This document shows, piece by piece, positions 16,594 through 24,140 of a stretch of 64,000 nucleotides of DNA; position 1 is the first letter of the stretch; each line of letters opens with the position of its first letter. The stretch is taken from contig NZ_CP094970.1 of the NCBI RefSeq assembly GCF_025790165.1, positions 1,240,001-1,304,000 of the forward strand, written 5' to 3'. A program made the translations under genes and the position numbers. Origin of the DNA: Solicola gregarius (GTDB lineage: Bacteria; Actinomycetota; Actinomycetes; Propionibacteriales; Nocardioidaceae). A model generated the notes under the pieces. The model worked only from the letters and a program-made list of their open reading frames with translations. It was not told the DNA's origin and did no database searches.

Positions 16594-17175
16594 CTACTCG
16601 GCGTCGGCGCCGCGGAGGTGTGCGCGCTCGCCCTCGGGGTCGAAGATCGTCAACAGTTCGACCGTTCCACCCTCGGCGCCGATCGCGTGCGGGATCATCG
16701 TCGAGAACTCGGCAGCATGGCCGGTCTCGACCAGGATCGTACGCTCGCCGAGTTGCACACGTGCCGTGCCGGAAAGCACGGTGAACCACTCACGGCCGGG
16801 GTGTACGCGCAGGTCATCGACACCCTTCGGCCGGTCGGCAGGGATGCGTACCTTCGCGGCGGTGGCTCCGTTCAGCGCCTGCTCACGCGACAGCAGCCAG
16901 ACCGTCCATCCGGCCTCATGGGTCGGCTCGGGCCGGATCACGACATCCCCGTCGTCGAGTGGTTCGACGAGCTCGTCGAGAGAGGTCCCGAGCGCGCGTG
17001 CGATGGGCACGAGCTGGTCGAGGGCGATCCTGCGGTGCCCGGTCTCGATCCGGCTCAACGTGGACGGACTGAGGTAGCAACGCGCCGCGAGCGCATCGAG
17101 CGACCAGCCGCGCGCCAGTCGGAGGCCGCGGATGCGTTCACGGATGACTGCGTCGATCGCGAGTTCTTGCGCCAT
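16594..17175 (-). CDS. XRE-family regulator with cupin domain
   Basis: 193 residues. Helix-turn-helix about 10-65 (IRGLRLARGWSLDALAARC, SPSTLSRIETGHRRI), then a cupin (about 100-185) with HPGREWFTVLSGTARVQLG and a GHAAEFSTMIPHAI metal-type motif. ATG 17175 is chosen; ATG 17187 would add four residues. It diverges from the flavin oxidoreductase gene 72 bases away, which is its likely target. It is only distantly like the other XRE-cupin protein at 10.1 kb, so it is not a recent duplicate. Confidence 0.88.
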   Translation of the reverse strand: MAQELAIDAVIRERIRGLRLARGWSLDALAARCYLSPSTLSRIETGHRRIALDQLVPIARALGTSLDELVEPLDDGDVVIRPEPTHEAGWTVWLLSREQALNGATAAKVRIPADRPKGVDDLRVHPGREWFTVLSGTARVQLGERTILVETGHAAEFSTMIPHAIGAEGGTVELLTIFDPEGERAHLRGADAE

Positions 17176-17247
17176 ACGCAAGATCATATGCCTAGAACGC
17201 AGGAGCTGCCTACCCTGAACGGAGAACGTCACGACCAGGGAGTGCAC

Positions 17248-18195
17248 ATGACAGACCAGCGCAGACACGACGTAGCGATCATCGGAGGAGGCGCGGCCGG
17301 ACTCAGCGCCGCCGTGGCCCTGGCGAGGTCGCTGCGATCCGTGGTCGTCGTCGACGCCGGCGAGCCCCGCAACGCGCCCGCGGCCGGCGCGCACAACGTA
17401 CTCGGACAGGACGGCATCGCACCGCTCGAACTGCTCGCGGCAGGAGCGCGCGAAGCGGAGTCGTACGGGGCAGAGATCCGACGTGGGTACGCCATCGCCG
17501 CACGGCGCGACGCCGACGGCTTCGAGCTCGATCTCGCCGACGGTACGACGATCGGCGCACGGCGGCTCCTTCTGGCCAGCGGCCTTGTCGACGAGCTTCC
17601 CGAGGTGCCGGGCGTACGCGAGCTGTGGGGCAAGAGCGTCGTGCACTGCCCGTACTGCCATGGCTGGGAGGTACGCGGTCAGCGCATCGGCGTGATCGGC
17701 ACCAGTCCGATGAGCGTCCACCAGGCGCTGCTGTTCCGCCAGCTCAGCGACGACGTGACGCTGTTCGCCCACACGATGCCGCCCATCGACGACGAGACGG
17801 CCGAGCGGCTGGCCGCGCGCGACATCCGGCTGGTCGTGGGCAACGTCGACCGCCTTCGCGCCGACGGCGACCACCTGAACGCCGTCGTCGTCGACGGCAG
17901 GGACTTCCCGGTCGACGCCGCCGCCGTTGCACCACGGTTCATCGCGAGGAGCGACCTGTACGAGCAGCTCGGAGGCACTGTCACCGAGCATCCGATGGGC
18001 GTCTTCATCGAGACCGAACCCATGGGACGTACGCCCATCGCCGGAGTGTGGGCGGCAGGCAACGCGAGCGACCTCAGTGCGATGGTCGCAGCATCGAACG
18101 GCGCTGGCCTCGGTGCCGCCGCGGCGATCAACGCCGACCTGGTCGACGAGGACGCGGAGCTGGCCGTACGAGAGCGCGCGGCGATCGGCGCCTGA
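17248..18195 (+). CDS. Thioredoxin reductase-like FAD/NAD(P)H oxidoreductase
   Basis: 315 residues. FAD-binding GxGxxG motif at the start (VAIIGGGAAGLSAAVALA), a VHCPYCHGWEV dithiol in the usual thioredoxin-reductase position, a second dinucleotide-binding stretch (IGVIGTSPMSV, lacking the full GxGxxA) and the C-terminal FAD motif GVWAAGNASDLSAMV. The altered second motif and the HCPYCHG form point to the flavin oxidoreductase subgroup that is not true TrxB. ATG 17248. Divergent from an XRE-cupin regulator. Confidence 0.88.
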   Translation: MTDQRRHDVAIIGGGAAGLSAAVALARSLRSVVVVDAGEPRNAPAAGAHNVLGQDGIAPLELLAAGAREAESYGAEIRRGYAIAARRDADGFELDLADGTTIGARRLLLASGLVDELPEVPGVRELWGKSVVHCPYCHGWEVRGQRIGVIGTSPMSVHQALLFRQLSDDVTLFAHTMPPIDDETAERLAARDIRLVVGNVDRLRADGDHLNAVVVDGRDFPVDAAAVAPRFIARSDLYEQLGGTVTEHPMGVFIETEPMGRTPIAGVWAAGNASDLSAMVAASNGAGLGAAAAINADLVDEDAELAVRERAAIGA

Positions 18196-18310
18196 CACCG
18201 GCCGACACCTCGTGGCAGTGCGCTGACAGCGATCCGGCAGCGGCGAGGCGCATCGTCGATCTCGCTTCGCCCGGCGGCCGTCGGGCACCGTCGGACAAGG
18301 AGTGGGACCG

Positions 18311-18754
18311 ATGATCACCCGAACCATGAAACTGCTCGGGGTCGCGGCCTTCGCCGCCGCGAGCACCCTGTCGCTCGGTAGCGCCGCAGGCGCCGACGTA
18401 CGCTCCGACGGCTGGGACCTCGTCCACTCCACCGATCCGACCGACGGAGATGCCGGCGGCGTTTCCATCTGGGAGTGGGCGCGGGCCGCGAAGAACGACC
18501 CGATTGCGGTCTCGGCGACCTTCGAGGCGTACGACGAGAAGCTCAGGATCGACGACGACTTCGACAACGACCGCCCGACGGTCGTCCGGCTATGGGTCGG
18601 CCGCAGCGGCCCGGCCGAGTTCTTCTCGACCGGCGACGGCAAGACCTTCGACCTGTCGTACAACGAGGGGCAGACCGTCCGGTTGCAGGTGTGCACCTCA
18701 GACACCCGGAACGCGACCTGCACCAAGGTGAAGAAGTACCCGGGCCGCACCTGA
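18311..18754 (+). CDS. Small secreted protein, copy 1 of a tandem pair
   Basis: 147 residues with a signal peptide (MKLLGVAAFAAASTLSLGSAAGA). The mature part contains STDPTDGDAGGVSIWE, EKLRIDDDFDNDRPTVVRLW, FDLSYNEGQTVRLQVCTSD and two cysteines near the C terminus that could form a disulphide, then KVKKYPGRT. About half of its residues match the protein encoded immediately downstream. No family is recognised; the short beta-rich pattern suggests a small extracellular domain. GTG 18302 is a possible earlier start. Confidence 0.8.
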   Translation: MITRTMKLLGVAAFAAASTLSLGSAAGADVRSDGWDLVHSTDPTDGDAGGVSIWEWARAAKNDPIAVSATFEAYDEKLRIDDDFDNDRPTVVRLWVGRSGPAEFFSTGDGKTFDLSYNEGQTVRLQVCTSDTRNATCTKVKKYPGRT

Positions 18755-18799
18755 TCGCGTTCACCAGAGGCGACACACATCCAGGAAGGAGTCAGGCAG

Positions 18800-19237
18800 A
18801 TGATCAACCGCACCTTGAAGCTGCTCGGAGTCGCGGCGTTCGCGGCCGTCAGCACGGTGTCGTTCGGTGGCGCGGCCACCGCCGACGTAGACGCCAGAGA
18901 ATGGGCCGACCTGTACGTTCGCAATCCGACCGACGGCGATGCCGGCGGCGTGTCCCTTACCGAGTCGATCATCGACGGCGAGGGAACGTCCGTGGCGGCC
19001 CAGTTCCTGGCGGAAGGCGAGAGGCTGATCGTCTACGACGACTACGACAATGACCGCAGCACGGTCGCGAGGCTTTGGGTCGACGGCCCCGGGCCCGAGG
19101 TCTTCTACTCCCGCGGGAGTCGCAAGGAGTTCGACCTCTCGTACGACGAGGGCGACACGGTCCATCTCCAGGTCTGCACGTCCGACAGCCTGCTCACAAT
19201 CTGCACCGAGGTGAAGAAGGAGCCGGGCCGAACCTGA
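18800..19237 (+). CDS. Small secreted protein, copy 2 of a tandem pair
   Basis: 145 residues, a paralogue of the preceding gene: same signal peptide (LKLLGVAAFAAVSTVSFGGA), same NPTDGDAGGVS, YDDYDNDRSTVARLWV, EFDLSYDEGDTVHLQVCTSD and TEVKKEPGRT end, with the two cysteines kept. The 45-base gap has the ribosome site GGAAGGAG. The pair arose by local duplication and has since diverged. Function unknown; both products are exported. Confidence 0.8.
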   Translation: MINRTLKLLGVAAFAAVSTVSFGGAATADVDAREWADLYVRNPTDGDAGGVSLTESIIDGEGTSVAAQFLAEGERLIVYDDYDNDRSTVARLWVDGPGPEVFYSRGSRKEFDLSYDEGDTVHLQVCTSDSLLTICTEVKKEPGRT

Positions 19238-19295
19238 GTCGCACCCGCGCGCGCGGTCCCGGCCCGATGACGTACCGAACGTCTACGCTCAACCC

Positions 19296-20366
19296 ATGGC
19301 GTCCCCTGCGACCGAGATCGAGGCCGGCGAGCGCGCCCTGCGCGTGTCGAACCCCGATCGGGTGATCTTCCCTGCGACCGACCGCACGCGAGCGGTGACG
19401 AAGCTCGACGTGGTGCAGTATTACCTCTCGGTCGGCGACGGCATCCTGCGCGCGCTACGCAACCGGCCGACGACGTTGGAGCGATGGCCGAAGGGCGTAC
19501 TCGAGGGGTTGGCGCTGTCGACCCGCCAGGATCACGGTGGCGACGCGTTCTATCAGAAGCGCATCCCGCGGGGCGCACCCTCGTACGTCGAGACCGCACG
19601 TATCCAGTTTCCGTCCGGCAGGTTCGCGGACGAGGTGTGCCCGACGGAGCTCGCGGTGCCCGCGTGGGCAGCCCAGATGGGCACCGTCACCTTCCACCCC
19701 TGGCCCGTACGCAAGGGCGACGTCGACCACCCCGATGAACTGCGCATCGATCTCGACCCGCAGCCCGGCACCGACTTCCACGACGCCGTCCGCGTCGCGG
19801 GCGCCGCTCGTACGCTGCTCGACGACCTCGGCATCACCGGGTTTCCCAAGACGAGCGGCAACCGGGGCGTCCACATCTACGTACGCATCGAGCCGCGCTG
19901 GACATTCACCGACGTCCGGCACGCCGCGATCGCGTTCGGCCGCGAGCTCGAGCGGCGTACGCCCGGTGTCACGACCAAGTGGTGGAAGGAGGAGCGCGGC
20001 GAGACGGTATTCGTCGACTACAACCAGAACAGCCGCGACCGCACGATCGCCAGCGCCTACAGCCTCCGCTCGAAGCCCGGCGCTCCCGTCTCGACGCCGG
20101 TCACGTGGGACGAGCTGCCGACTGTCGAAGAGCCGGCGGAGCTGAACCTGCTGACCGTGCCGGCGCGGTTCGCAGAGCTCGGCGACCTCCATGCGGCTAT
20201 CGACGACACGGCGTACTCGATCGAGCCGCTGCTCGAGCTGTACGAGCGCGACGAGGCCGACGGCCTCGGCGACATGCCCTATCCGCCGGACTACCCGAAG
20301 ATGCCCGGCGAGCCGAAGCGCGTGCAGCCGAGCCGCGACACCGACCGGTTGATCACTGACCAATAG
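19296..20366 (+). CDS. Stand-alone LigD-type polymerase/primase domain protein
   Basis: 356 residues, the polymerase module of bacterial non-homologous end joining without ligase or nuclease modules. Recognised by NPDRVIFP, the metal-binding RIDLDPQPGTDF, the nucleotide-binding KTSGNRGVHIYVRI, TKWWKEERGE and VFVDYNQNSRDRTIASAYS. Such proteins add nucleotides, preferably ribonucleotides, at broken ends and can act as primases. ATG 19296. No ku or ligase gene is in the window, so it would have to work with partners elsewhere. Confidence 0.9.
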   Translation: MASPATEIEAGERALRVSNPDRVIFPATDRTRAVTKLDVVQYYLSVGDGILRALRNRPTTLERWPKGVLEGLALSTRQDHGGDAFYQKRIPRGAPSYVETARIQFPSGRFADEVCPTELAVPAWAAQMGTVTFHPWPVRKGDVDHPDELRIDLDPQPGTDFHDAVRVAGAARTLLDDLGITGFPKTSGNRGVHIYVRIEPRWTFTDVRHAAIAFGRELERRTPGVTTKWWKEERGETVFVDYNQNSRDRTIASAYSLRSKPGAPVSTPVTWDELPTVEEPAELNLLTVPARFAELGDLHAAIDDTAYSIEPLLELYERDEADGLGDMPYPPDYPKMPGEPKRVQPSRDTDRLITDQ

Positions 20367-20375
20367 GCTGGCCCC

Positions 20376-20678
20376 ATGCTTGTCGCCTTCAGCATCAGTC
20401 CATCGGCCGCCGACGAGTCGGGCAGCGTGAGTGCCGCCGTCGCCGAGGTCGTCAAGGTCGTACGCGAGTCCGGGCTCCCCTGCGAGACGAACGCGATGTT
20501 CACCAATATCGAGGGCGAGTGGGACGAGGTGATGGCGGTGGTCAAACGCGCCGTGGACATCGTCGCCGAGGCGTCACCGCGCGTCGGGCTCGTACTGAAG
20601 GCCGACATCCGGCCGGGCTATACGGGCCAGCTCACCGCGAAGGTCGAGCGGGTCGAGCGGCATCTGGCGGCCGAGTAG
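20376..20678 (+). CDS. MTH1187-family thiamine-binding protein (DUF77)
   Basis: 100 residues, the full length of the family. Landmarks: VAFSISPSA at the start, VVRESGLPCETNAMFTNIEGEWDEVMAVVKRA, and RVGLVLKADIRPGYTGQLTAKVERVERHL at the end. Small ferredoxin-fold proteins that bind thiamine or related pyrimidines. Nine bases after the LigD-like gene, so probably co-transcribed. Confidence 0.85.
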   Translation: MLVAFSISPSAADESGSVSAAVAEVVKVVRESGLPCETNAMFTNIEGEWDEVMAVVKRAVDIVAEASPRVGLVLKADIRPGYTGQLTAKVERVERHLAAE

Positions 20679-20687
20679 GCCGTCCGG

Positions 20688-20754
20688 CCCCGTGGGCATG
20701 ACGTCCGAGCGCAAAACGCCGGCGTGTCGCCGCCCCAACGTCATGCTCACGGGG
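20688..20754. repeat. Palindromic repeat, family 1 copy A
   Basis: Arms CCCCGTGGGCATGACGT (20688-20704) and ACGTCATGCTCACGGGG (20738-20754) pair with one mismatch. The centre has AACGCCGGCGTGTCGC, shared with copy B at 33.7 kb. It begins 9 bases after the stop of the thiamine-binding protein gene, so it can end that transcript. Its right half runs into the truncated membrane gene. Confidence 0.75.
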
Positions 20755-20987
20755 CGGCCACCGGCGCGCTCGTCACCGGGATCGCGATGACCGGCATCGC
20801 CTCGGCCTCCGACGACGTGGCCGATGTCGACAACGCGAAGATCGGCGTCAAGCTGGTCATCGCCCTCGTCGTCGCGGGTCTTGCATTCGTCGGCCAGCGC
20901 GAGAAGGACGTACCGAAGCCGATGATCCTCAACGCACTCGGGGCGCTCGCCGTGGTCAACGTGTGCGTCGCGGTCCTTTGGACCTGA
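20724..20987 (+). pseudogene. Membrane protein fragment lacking its N terminus
   Basis: The open frame from GTG 20724 encodes a 12-residue arbitrary start inside the palindromic repeat, then GALVTGIAMTGIASASDD, ADVDNAKIGVKLVIALVVAGLAFVG and NALGALAVVNVCVAVLW. This looks like the last two membrane segments of a small integral membrane protein of about 120 residues. No ribosome site precedes GTG 20724, and the repeat occupies the place of the missing first half. I call it a truncated gene; translation from ATG 20787 would give an even shorter piece. Confidence 0.55.
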
Positions 20988-21032
20988 GATGACACGTCTC
21001 TGGACCTGAGATGACAGGTCTCCGGACCTGAG
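20980..21032. repeat. 22-bp tandem repeat
   Basis: GGACCTGAGATGACACGTCT starts at 20980, a near copy GGACCTGAGATGACAGGTCT at 21002 and a partial GGACCTGAG at 21024, period 22. The first unit contains the stop codon of the membrane fragment. Probably a small replication-slippage expansion at the gene's end. Confidence 0.8.
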
Positions 21033-21131
21033 CGAATCCACGTCCCGGCAAGGTGCTTCTCGCGGGTCGGCGTGACGGAGCACACGCTCGGGCGGGAATA
21101 GTTGGTTGGTACATGCAGTTAAGTTTCTAGC

Positions 21132-22391
21132 GTGAGAGTAGACCCGACCGAGCAGCCGATCCTGCCGCCCTCCGCTGTCGCGGCACCGCCCGCTCCTATC
21201 GCACCGACCGGCCGGGCGTACGTCCAACTGGTCATCGTGCTCGGCGCGCTGATCGGCCTCGGGCCGCTCACGATCGACATGTACCTCCCGGCGCTGCCGG
21301 CCCTGCAGGACGATCTGGGCGTCACCGAGTCGGCGACCCAGCTCACCCTCACCGGCATGCTCGCCGGACTCGCAGTCGGGCAGCTCATCATCGGTCCGAT
21401 CTCCGACTCGGTCGGGCGTCGCCGACCGCTGCTGATCGGGATCTCGGTTCACGTGCTCGCGTCGGTACTCTGCCTGCTCGCGCCCGGCATCGTGACGCTT
21501 ACCGCCGCCCGCGTCATCCAGGGGTTCGCCGGTGCGGCGCTCGGCGTCAGCGCGATGGCGACGGTGCGAGACCTGTTCAGCGGCGTCGCCGCGGCGCGGG
21601 TGCTGTCGCGGCTGATGCTGGTGATGGGAGCGGCCCCCGTACTCGCGCCGACCCTCGGCGGGCTCGTCCTCGAGTGGACCAACTGGCGCGGGATCTTCGC
21701 GGTGCTCGGCGCAGCCGGCGTGGTGCTGGTGACCGTCGCGTTCTTCGGGCTCAAGGAGACCCTGCCGGTCTCACGCCGCCGCTCGCTGCGCCTGCGCTCG
21801 ACGCTGCGCACGTACGGCACCTTGCTCCGTGACGTTCCGTTCGTCGCGCTGATCCTGGTCGCGGGCACGATGATGTCGGCGATGTTCGCGTACGTGAGCG
21901 GGTCGTCCTTCGTACTGCAGGACGTCTACGGGCTGAGCGAGCGTGCGTTCGCGATCGTGTTCGGTGTCAACGCGCTCGGCATCATCGTGTTCACCCAGCT
22001 CAACCCCGTACTGCTGAAGAGGTACGCCCCACAGCAGATCCTGGGCGTCGCAACCGTGCTGGCGGCCGCGTCCGCGGCCGTCCTGGTGACCGCCGCGATC
22101 ACCGAGGTCGGCGGGCTCGCGACCATCCTGCCGCCGCTCGCGATGATCATCGCGTCGTGCGGCCTCGCGCTGCCGAACACGCCGGCGCTCGCGCTGTCGC
22201 GCCACGGCGAGGCCGCCGGCACCGCGGCCGCGATGTTGGGCTGCGTCCAGTTCGGCATCGGCGCCGTTGTCGCCCCGCTGGTCGGTGCCTTCGCCAACGG
22301 CACGGCGGTGCCGATGGCGATGGTCATGCTCGTCGTCACGTCCACCGCGGCGGTCATCGTGCACACGGTGGTCCGGCGCGCGTACGCCTGA
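21132..22391 (+). CDS. Bcr/CflA-family MFS multidrug exporter
   Basis: 419 residues, 12 predicted membrane segments. Diagnostic parts are GPLTIDMYLPALP in the first segment, QLTLTGMLAGLAVGQLIIGPISDSVGRRRPLL (motif A), and RVIQGFAGAALGVSAMATVRDL. Bcr/CflA proteins export drugs such as bicyclomycin and chloramphenicol, and sometimes cysteine, by proton antiport. GTG 21132 is used. It converges on the sugE gene, with only 15 bases between the stops. Confidence 0.92.
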   Translation: MRVDPTEQPILPPSAVAAPPAPIAPTGRAYVQLVIVLGALIGLGPLTIDMYLPALPALQDDLGVTESATQLTLTGMLAGLAVGQLIIGPISDSVGRRRPLLIGISVHVLASVLCLLAPGIVTLTAARVIQGFAGAALGVSAMATVRDLFSGVAAARVLSRLMLVMGAAPVLAPTLGGLVLEWTNWRGIFAVLGAAGVVLVTVAFFGLKETLPVSRRRSLRLRSTLRTYGTLLRDVPFVALILVAGTMMSAMFAYVSGSSFVLQDVYGLSERAFAIVFGVNALGIIVFTQLNPVLLKRYAPQQILGVATVLAAASAAVLVTAAITEVGGLATILPPLAMIIASCGLALPNTPALALSRHGEAAGTAAAMLGCVQFGIGAVVAPLVGAFANGTAVPMAMVMLVVTSTAAVIVHTVVRRAYA

Positions 22392-22406
22392 CCCACGCAC
22401 CGACGC

Positions 22407-22721
22407 CTAGTGCAGGACCTTCAGCCCGACGACCCCGCCGACGATCAGCACCAGGCAGAGCAGCCGCGCGATCGTCGCCGGCTCGTCGAGGGCGACCATC
22501 CCGTAGATCGCGGTACCCACCGCGCCGATGCCCACCCACACGGCGTACGCGGTGCCGACCGGCAGCGACTTCAGCGAGTACGCGAGCCCGCCCATGCTCA
22601 CCGCGAGCGCGACCGCGAAGACGATCGACGCGACGGGCCGCGAGAAGCCCTTGGACTCCGCCAGCGCGGTTGCCCACACGGTTTCGAACATGCCGGAGAC
22701 GACCAGAACGATCCATGACAT
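22407..22721 (-). CDS. sugE: Small multidrug resistance protein, guanidinium exporter type (SugE/Gdx)
   Basis: 104 residues, four membrane segments. SWIVLVVSGMFETVWATALAES places the essential Glu in the first segment, and VGTAYAVWVGIGAVGTAIYGM and the C-terminal segment follow the SugE subgroup. ATG 22721 is preceded by GGGAG. A guanidine-III riboswitch lies directly upstream, which makes guanidinium ion the expected substrate: the cell exports guanidinium by proton exchange when the aptamer senses it. Confidence 0.95.
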   Translation of the reverse strand: MSWIVLVVSGMFETVWATALAESKGFSRPVASIVFAVALAVSMGGLAYSLKSLPVGTAYAVWVGIGAVGTAIYGMVALDEPATIARLLCLVLIVGGVVGLKVLH

Positions 22722-22734
22722 GAGGCACTCCCAG

Positions 22735-22778
22735 GACACCGTCTTGTCGCGTTTCCGGGTACGGTGCGCTCGTCCGGG
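22735..22778 (-). promoter_or_regulatory. Guanidine-III (ykkC-III) riboswitch
   Basis: On the minus strand the segment reads CCGGACGAG, CGCACCGU, ACCCGG, AAACGCG, ACAAGACGGUGUC. This is the ykkC-III pattern: CCGGACGAG pairs with ACCCGG, and the GCACCGU strand pairs with ACGGUGU as the pseudoknot, with the conserved ACAAGACGG. It ends 13 bases before the sugE ATG, so the aptamer is placed to expose or hide the ribosome site (GGGAG). Guanidine binding should turn sugE on. Confidence 0.92.
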
Positions 22779-22825
22779 AGTCGGCAGAGTGGCCGCCTCT
22801 AGCTCAATTCTAGCAAGGCGTTGCG

Positions 22826-23290
22826 CTACGTCGGACCGACGGCTTTCGCCTTGCGGAAGCGGTTCTCCTTGTGGAAGCGCCGGTAGCTGTAGCCGAGCAG
22901 GAAGAACGCGATGAAGCTGGACGCGATCATGCTCACCCCGGTGACAACGCCGCCGAACGGCAAGTGGTTACCGATGATCCAGACCTCCGGGATCGTCGGG
23001 TCGATGATCCAGACGATGCCGGCAATGAACACGCCGACCGCGCCCGCAGCACTGATCAAGATCCGAAACCAATTCGCGACGCCGTACTCGGCGGCATCCA
23101 TCGCCTTGTCGCGGATGAAGTCGACGCGGCGCGCGGCCCACTCGAACTCCAGCGCCAGCACGGCGACGCCGGCGAACATGATGAGCAACCCCGGCCCGGG
23201 CAACACCAGGCCGGCGATACCGACGAGCAGCAGCAGGACCCCGAGCGCGGCGAACAGAATCTTGCGAGCGAAACGCCAGGATCCACGCAT
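22826..23290 (-). CDS. PGPGW-family transmembrane protein
   Basis: 154 residues. The first membrane segment runs into LVLPGPGLLIMFAGVAVLALEFEWA, the TIGR02611/PGPGW signature. Two more hydrophobic segments (about 72-95 and 110-135) follow, and a basic C-terminal tail (YSYRRFHKENRFRKAK). A widespread actinobacterial membrane protein of unknown function. The gene ends 91 bases upstream of the sugE start and transcribes the same way, so a shared transcript is possible, though the riboswitch argues for a separate sugE promoter. Confidence 0.85.
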   Translation of the reverse strand: MRGSWRFARKILFAALGVLLLLVGIAGLVLPGPGLLIMFAGVAVLALEFEWAARRVDFIRDKAMDAAEYGVANWFRILISAAGAVGVFIAGIVWIIDPTIPEVWIIGNHLPFGGVVTGVSMIASSFIAFFLLGYSYRRFHKENRFRKAKAVGPT

Positions 23291-23389
23291 CTCATTGCCC
23301 CGACGCGACGATCAACATACGAGCGGACGCGCCCGTCGTACGTCGGGTTGGAACGTGGTCACCCCTGTGCATGGTCTCTCTCGCAGTCG

Positions 23390-24088
23390 TCAGAGCTTCT
23401 CGACGAGGATGTGCTTCGCGGCTTCGTCGTCGATGTCCGCCGACTCGCCGTTCGCGCCCTCGACGAGCACTCCCGTGTCGGTGATGCTCGCGACGACCCG
23501 GTCGCCCGGGAGTACGCCGACGCGACGCATCAGCGCCAGCACCTCGATGTCGACCTGGAGCGGCTCGGCGATGCGCCGGACGACCAGCTCGGTCGGCGAC
23601 GGGCCGGCGGCACGGGCGGCATCGGGAAGCGGCGCGACACCGCTGAGCAGGTCTTCGTGTACGACCGTCTCGCCGAACTCGTCGAGCCCGGGGATCGGGG
23701 TGCCGTACGGGGACTCGACGGGGTGCTTGAGCAGCTCGAGGAGGTGGCGCTCCACCCGCTCGGACATCACGTGCTCCCACCGGCACGCCTCGTCGTGGAC
23801 GTACTCGATCTCGAGCCCGACGACGTCGGTGAGCAGCCGCTCGGCGAGGCGGTGCTTGCGCATGACCCGGGTCGCGAGCTGACGGCCCTTGTCGGAGAAC
23901 TCGAGGTGCCGATCGCCCTCGACGCTGAGCAGCCCGTCACGCTCCATCCGGGCGACCGTCTGACTCACGGTCGGCCCGCTCTGCTGCAGGCGCTCGGCGA
24001 TTCGGGCTCGCAGCGGCACCACGCCTTCTTCGATCAGCTCGTAGACGGCCTTGAGGTACATTTCGGTGGTGTCGATCAGGTCACTCAC
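23390..24088 (-). CDS. ideR: DtxR/IdeR-family iron-dependent repressor
   Basis: 232 residues, the length of IdeR. N-terminal winged helix: LIDTTEMYLKAVYELIEEG, PLRARIAERLQQSGPTVSQTVARMERDGLL. The metal-binding and dimer domain has RKHRLAERLLTDVVG and the signature EACRWEHVMS with the Cys, Glu and His ligands, then a C-terminal SH3-like domain (about 155-230). It binds Fe(II) and represses iron uptake and siderophore genes. GTG 24088. The close match to DtxR/IdeR rather than MntR rests on the Cys in EACRWEHVM. Confidence 0.9.
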   Translation of the reverse strand: MSDLIDTTEMYLKAVYELIEEGVVPLRARIAERLQQSGPTVSQTVARMERDGLLSVEGDRHLEFSDKGRQLATRVMRKHRLAERLLTDVVGLEIEYVHDEACRWEHVMSERVERHLLELLKHPVESPYGTPIPGLDEFGETVVHEDLLSGVAPLPDAARAAGPSPTELVVRRIAEPLQVDIEVLALMRRVGVLPGDRVVASITDTGVLVEGANGESADIDDEAAKHILVEKL

Positions 24089-24140
24089 ACCCCCATTGTG
24101 ACCTATGGCGCCGACAGACGCCCACGCCCGTACGACCGGG

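Noticed and set aside
20980-21032. CRISPR-like array
   Set aside because: Period 22 units are contiguous without spacers and only two and a half copies exist.
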